DNA of 64,000 nucleotides from Mesorhizobium sp. B2-8-5 (GTDB taxonomy: Bacteria; Pseudomonadota; Alphaproteobacteria; Rhizobiales; Rhizobiaceae). A program made the translations under genes and the position numbers. The notes under the pieces were generated by a model. That model searched no databases and was not told the DNA's origin. It was given only the letters and a program-made list of their open reading frames with translations. Within the stretch, counting starts at the first letter, position 1. The number at the start of each line of letters is the position of its first letter. Below, piece after piece: positions 60,155-64,000 of the stretch. The stretch is from NCBI RefSeq assembly GCF_006440675.2, contig NZ_CP083951.1:3195501-3259500 (forward strand), read 5' to 3'.

Positions 60155-61167
60155 TGGCTGGCCACGGCGATGACCCTCACGCCGTTGGCGGACTGGCCCG
60201 TCACATTCCGGTCCTCCTTGCCGAGGTGCTCGACGCGCTCGCACCGAAGGCCGGCGAGACGATCGTCGACGGGACATTCGGCGCCGGCGGCTACACCAGC
60301 GCCATCCTCGATCGCGGCGCTTCCGTCGTTGCCATCGACCGCGACCCGGACGCAATCGCGGCGGGCAGGGCGCTCGAAGAACGGGCAGGCGGCCGACTGA
60401 GGCTTGTCCAGGCGCCGTTCTCGACGCTGGACGAGCATGTCGAGAGCGCCGATGGCGTGGTGCTCGACATCGGCGTTTCCTCCATGCAGCTCGACCAAGC
60501 CGAGCGCGGCTTTTCGTTTCGCGCCGACGGGCCGCTCGACATGCGCATGGCGCAGGCGGGGCTCTCCGCCGCCGATGTCGTCAACACCTTCAAGGCGGGC
60601 GACCTCGCGCGTATCTTCGGCTTTCTCGGCGAGGAGCGCCATGCCGGCCGCATCGCGCGCATGATCGAAAGCCGGCGCGAGAAGAGGCCTTTCGAGCGCA
60701 CGCTCGATCTTGCCGACGCCATCGAAACGCATATCGGAAGAGGGCCGAAGGACAAGATCCATCCGGCCACGCGTGTCTTCCAGGCGCTGCGCATCTTCGT
60801 CAATGACGAGCTTGGCGAGTTGGCAAGAGCGCTGCTGGCCGCCGAGCGGGCGCTGAAACCCGGCGGACGGCTCGCCGTGGTGACGTTCCATTCGCTGGAA
60901 GACCGCATCGTCAAGCGCTTCATCGCCGACCGTTCCGAAGCAGCCAGCGGCTCGCGGCATATGCCCGACGCGCCCGTGCGCATTGCCACCTTCCGCAAGG
61001 CCGGCGGCGGCGTGACGCCGGGAGAGGCCGAGACGGAGGCCAATCCGCGCGCGCGCTCGGCCAGGCTGCGCGCGGCGATACGCACCGATGCCCCGGCGCG
61101 CGCCGGCGACTTTTCGATTTTCGGCCTTCCAAAGCTTCCCGCCGTCGAGCGGCCGGGAGAGAGGTGA
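60151..61167 (+). CDS. rsmH: 16S rRNA (cytosine1402-N4)-methyltransferase RsmH
   Basis: The 338-residue protein has [66 protein letters not shown] and [12 protein letters not shown], the RsmH hallmarks. It methylates C1402 in the ribosomal P site. The start at 60151 overlaps the mraZ stop; a very long open frame upstream to 59509 is coincidental. The ftsL GTG follows five bases after its stop. Confidence 0.95.
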   Translation: MMAGHGDDPHAVGGLARHIPVLLAEVLDALAPKAGETIVDGTFGAGGYTSAILDRGASVVAIDRDPDAIAAGRALEERAGGRLRLVQAPFSTLDEHVESADGVVLDIGVSSMQLDQAERGFSFRADGPLDMRMAQAGLSAADVVNTFKAGDLARIFGFLGEERHAGRIARMIESRREKRPFERTLDLADAIETHIGRGPKDKIHPATRVFQALRIFVNDELGELARALLAAERALKPGGRLAVVTFHSLEDRIVKRFIADRSEAASGSRHMPDAPVRIATFRKAGGGVTPGEAETEANPRARSARLRAAIRTDAPARAGDFSIFGLPKLPAVERPGER

Positions 61168-61171
61168 GCAC

Positions 61172-61567
61172 GTGTTTCGTACCAGCGACATAGTCCTGAT
61201 CGCCGTCATGGTCTCGGCCGCCGCCCTGACCTACAAGACGAAGCGCGAAGCCGAAGAACAACAGGCGGCTGTGCAGAAGATCCAGGCGCAAATCCACTAC
61301 GAGGAAGAGACGATCGATCTCCTCAAGGCGGACTGGAGCCTGCTCACCCAACCGTCGCGGCTGCAGAAGCTTGCCGATGTCTATAAGAGCCAGCTCGGGC
61401 TCGAACCGGTCAACGCGCACCAGATCGGCAGCCTCGACGACATCCCCGTGAAACCCCTGACCATCGAGGACCTCTCCTCGCAGCGGCTTGGCGGCATGGC
61501 CGACAATTCGGGGAAGGAGCCATCTGAAGACAAGGATCAGGTGGTCACCGGGAGCACCGTTCAATGA
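61172..61567 (+). CDS. ftsL: Cell division protein FtsL
   Basis: The 131-residue bitopic protein starts with GTG (MFRTSDIVLIAVMVSAAALTY). It has one membrane helix (residues 6-22) and a coiled-coil periplasmic region (KREAEEQQAAVQKIQAQIHYEEETIDLLKADWSLL). It forms the FtsQLB complex that activates FtsI-FtsW at the division site. The C-terminal Asp/Ser-rich tail is typical of rhizobia. Stop and ftsI start overlap (ATGA). Confidence 0.9.
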   Translation: MFRTSDIVLIAVMVSAAALTYKTKREAEEQQAAVQKIQAQIHYEEETIDLLKADWSLLTQPSRLQKLADVYKSQLGLEPVNAHQIGSLDDIPVKPLTIEDLSSQRLGGMADNSGKEPSEDKDQVVTGSTVQ

Positions 61568-63288
61568 TCGGTGGGCTTCCAAGAATCGGCGACCTGCTGA
61601 AGCGCCGGAAGAAGCAGGCTGAGGATGGCTCGATCGTCGTCGACGCCGCGCGCAAGGCGACTGGCGGCAAGGCAAGGACGCGCATCGTCATGACGATGGC
61701 GGTGTTCTTCACCATCTATTCGACCATTGCCGGCAGGCTCGTCTATCTCGGCATGCAGAATCCCGATCTTTCCGGCGGCCCGGAGAACCGGGTCACGGCA
61801 TCGCGTCCGGATATCGTGGATCGCAATGGCGAGGTGCTGGCGACCGACATCAAGACGGCGTCGCTGTTTGCCGAGCCTCGCCGCATCGTCGACGCCGACG
61901 AAGCGATCGAGAAATTGTCGACCGTGTTGCCGGAGATCGATTACGAGCAGACTTATCGCAAGCTCAAGAGCGGCGCCGGCTTCGTCTGGCTGCAGCGGCA
62001 GCTGACGCCGAAGCAGCAATCCGACATCATGGCGCTGGGTGTCCCCGGCCTCGGCTTCCGCACCGAAAAGCGCCGCTTCTATCCGAGCGGCGAGACCTCG
62101 TCCTACATCGTCGGCCTCACCAACATCGACAACCAGGGCATCTCCGGCATGGAGAAGTATATCGACGAGCAGGGGCTGAGCGACCTGCAGGCGTCGGGGC
62201 TCGCGGTGGCCAAGGATCTCAAGCCGGTCAAGCTTTCGATCGATCTGCGCGTCCAGCATGTGGTGCGCGACGAGATTGCCGCCGGCCTGGAGCGCTATCG
62301 CGCACTGGGTGCCGGCGCCGTCGTGCTGAACATCAAGACGGGCGAAGTGATGGCCATGGCCTCGGTGCCGGACTTCGACCCGAACAATCCTTACAACGCC
62401 CAAGAAAAAGACCGGCTGAACCGTATGTCGGCCGGCCTCTACGAGATGGGCTCGACCTTCAAGAGCTTCACCTCGGCCATGACGCTCGATTCGGGCAAGG
62501 CGACGATGAACAGCCGCTTCGACGCGTCGCATCCGATCCGGGTCGGCCATCAGGCCATCCACGATTTCCATGGCAAGAACCGAGTGCTGTCGCTGCCGGA
62601 AGTGTTCCTCTATTCGTCCAATATCGGGTCGGCCAGGGAGGCCGAACTAGTCGGCATCGAGGGGCACCGCGAATTCCTGCACCGCCTCGGCATTCTGGAC
62701 AGGATGCAGACCGAACTGCCGGAAGTCGCCCGCCCGACCGAACCCAAGGTCTGGAAACAGGTCAACTCGTTCACCATCGCCTTCGGCCATGGCGTGTCGA
62801 CCACGCCTCTGCAGGCTGCCGTCGGCTGCGCGGCGCTGATGCAGGGCTATCTGATCGAGCCGACATTCCTGGTGCGCAGCGAGCAGGATGCAATGGCGGT
62901 GGCCAAGAAGGTGGTCAGCGACAAGACGGTCGAAGGCATGCGCTATCTCTATACGCTCAACGCCGAGAAGGGCTCGGCCAGAAATGCCAGGGTCCCCGGT
63001 TACCGCGTTGGCGGCAAGACCGGAACGGCCGAGAAGGTCATCAACGGCCGCTACTCCAAGGACTTGAATTTCAACACCTTCGTCGCCGCCTTCCCGATGG
63101 ACGATCCGCAATTTCTGGTGTTCACGATCGCCGACGCCCCGCATCCGGAAAAGCCCGGGATGACGGACGTCGCCGCCAACAATGCGGGGGTTATGGCCGG
63201 CAACATCATCAGACGCGCGGCCGCCATGCTTGGCGTGAAGCCAGATTTCAGCCATGAAAATGGTGCAACGCTGGTTTCCTATCAGTGA
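61564..63288 (+). CDS. ftsI: Peptidoglycan D,D-transpeptidase FtsI (PBP3)
   Basis: The 574-residue division-specific transpeptidase has a membrane anchor (residues 40-60) and a pedestal dimerisation domain (RPDIVDRNGEVLATD). The penicillin-binding domain has STFK (Ser near residue 299), SSN (YSSNIGSAREAE) and KTGT (GGKTGTAEKV). It crosslinks septal peptidoglycan with FtsW. It is the fourth gene of this dcw operon; murE begins 54 bases after its stop. Confidence 0.95.
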   Translation: MIGGLPRIGDLLKRRKKQAEDGSIVVDAARKATGGKARTRIVMTMAVFFTIYSTIAGRLVYLGMQNPDLSGGPENRVTASRPDIVDRNGEVLATDIKTASLFAEPRRIVDADEAIEKLSTVLPEIDYEQTYRKLKSGAGFVWLQRQLTPKQQSDIMALGVPGLGFRTEKRRFYPSGETSSYIVGLTNIDNQGISGMEKYIDEQGLSDLQASGLAVAKDLKPVKLSIDLRVQHVVRDEIAAGLERYRALGAGAVVLNIKTGEVMAMASVPDFDPNNPYNAQEKDRLNRMSAGLYEMGSTFKSFTSAMTLDSGKATMNSRFDASHPIRVGHQAIHDFHGKNRVLSLPEVFLYSSNIGSAREAELVGIEGHREFLHRLGILDRMQTELPEVARPTEPKVWKQVNSFTIAFGHGVSTTPLQAAVGCAALMQGYLIEPTFLVRSEQDAMAVAKKVVSDKTVEGMRYLYTLNAEKGSARNARVPGYRVGGKTGTAEKVINGRYSKDLNFNTFVAAFPMDDPQFLVFTIADAPHPEKPGMTDVAANNAGVMAGNIIRRAAAMLGVKPDFSHENGATLVSYQ

Positions 63289-63342
63289 TTCTTGGGGCGC
63301 GCCGGCAACTGCGCGCTATTTTGTTGCGGTGAACGGGACTCA

Positions 63343-64000
63343 ATGCATCTAAAAGATCTAGCCGGTATCCTGCCTGTCGAGGGAACAGTTTCCCGCGATC
63401 TGGAGGTGACCGGACTTTCCTCCGATTCCCGCTCGGTCAAGACCGGCGTCGTCTTCTTCGCCCTTGCCGGCAGCAAGGCCGACGGTTCGACCTATGCGGC
63501 CGATGCAGCGGCCCGAGGCGCCGCGGCGATCGTCACCGGCCGGGGCACGACCGTCTCCGGCCTATCGGTCCCGGTTCTCGCCGTCGATGATCCGCGCCTG
63601 GCGCTGGCACTCAGCGCGGCACGCTTCTTCGGGCGCCAGCCGCAGACCATGGTTGCCGTCACCGGCACCGCCGGCAAGACATCCGTCGCCGCTTTCACCC
63701 GCCAGATCTGGGAGCAGGCGGGTTTTGCCGCCGCTTCGATCGGCACGACCGGTGTCGTTGCGCCCGGCCGCAACGAATATGGCTCACTGACGACGCCCGA
63801 TCCGGTGGCGCTGCACCGACTGCTCAAGGAACTGGCGGATGCCGGCGTTACCCACGCCTCGATGGAAGCCTCGAGCCACGGTCTCGACCAGCGCCGCCTC
63901 GACGGCGTGAAGCTGGCGGCCGGCGCTTTCACCAATCTCGGCCGCGACCACATGGATTATCATCCGACGGTCGAGGATTATCACCGCGCCAAGCTGCGCC
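63343..64000 (+). CDS. murE: UDP-MurNAc-tripeptide ligase MurE (3' truncated by window edge)
   Basis: 219 N-terminal residues are visible; the rest is beyond the window. They show the Mur ligase start [14 protein letters not shown], the [18 protein letters not shown] signature (UDP-binding domain), the ATP loop [14 protein letters not shown] (near residue 105), the SIGTTG strand and the [15 protein letters not shown] segment. MurE adds meso-diaminopimelate to UDP-MurNAc-L-Ala-D-Glu. It continues the dcw order ftsI-murE. Confidence 0.95.
   Translation, partial: MHLKDLAGILPVEGTVSRDLEVTGLSSDSRSVKTGVVFFALAGSKADGSTYAADAAARGAAAIVTGRGTTVSGLSVPVLAVDDPRLALALSAARFFGRQPQTMVAVTGTAGKTSVAAFTRQIWEQAGFAAASIGTTGVVAPGRNEYGSLTTPDPVALHRLLKELADAGVTHASMEASSHGLDQRRLDGVKLAAGAFTNLGRDHMDYHPTVEDYHRAKLR

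Overview
The window is high-GC, densely coded alphaproteobacterial DNA that reads like a rhizobial chromosome. Protein sequences, the repeat families, the gene order rnpB / mraZ-rsmH-ftsL-ftsI-murE and the presence of btaAB all point to Mesorhizobium or a close relative. This assignment is made by recognition, not by a database search. There is no rRNA or tRNA gene and no CRISPR array that I can see.

Layout. 0-4.2 kb: the end of a folate-linked (GcvT-type) dehydrogenase, a DoxX membrane protein, a secreted protein, a double-VOC protein and a ChaC-type cyclotransferase. 4.3-22.9 kb: a catabolic region built around reductive pyrimidine degradation. preT-preA reduce uracil/thymine, a dihydropyrimidinase opens the ring, an M20 amidohydrolase removes the carbamoyl group and a beta-alanine:pyruvate transaminase takes the final amine. 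Two RutR-like TetR regulators and a TauABC/THI5-type ABC transporter belong with it. RutR-like palindromes lie before three of these transcription units. An Rrf2/AhpD pair and an XRE-regulated SDR pair sit inside the region. 23-30 kb: a CHRD protein, a TPP enzyme with a CoA-transferase, a lipase-like hydrolase, an RNase T2 and a frameshifted GGDEF gene.

30-44 kb: ettA, then an A+T-richer two-gene island (BglII-like endonuclease and convergent MT-A70 methyltransferase) wedged before tam. After it come a FabH-like synthase bracketed by two 134-bp mirror-image repeats, MOSC, SDR, trmO and DUF2293 genes, an ArsR-methyltransferase fusion in operon with metF, an unlisted 28-residue membrane peptide, and an ornithine/lysine decarboxylase. 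A perfect 19-copy heptamer array follows.

44.6-57 kb: cell-wall enzymes (lytic transglycosylases, GH25 lysozyme, amidase), a serine hydrolase, the betaine-lipid genes btaA-btaB behind a near-consensus Pho box, a fused 5-oxoprolinase, and a TerB/J-domain protein. 57-64 kb: the RNase P RNA, a parDE toxin-antitoxin pair, a transsulfuration enzyme, and the start of the division and cell-wall (dcw) cluster, with a four-repeat MraZ box upstream.

Intergenic space is rich in short palindromic repeats of several families. The most unusual items are the DUF559 nuclease gene framed by inverted REP elements inside the ABC operon, the restriction-modification island, the heptamer array, and the set of RutR-like operators.
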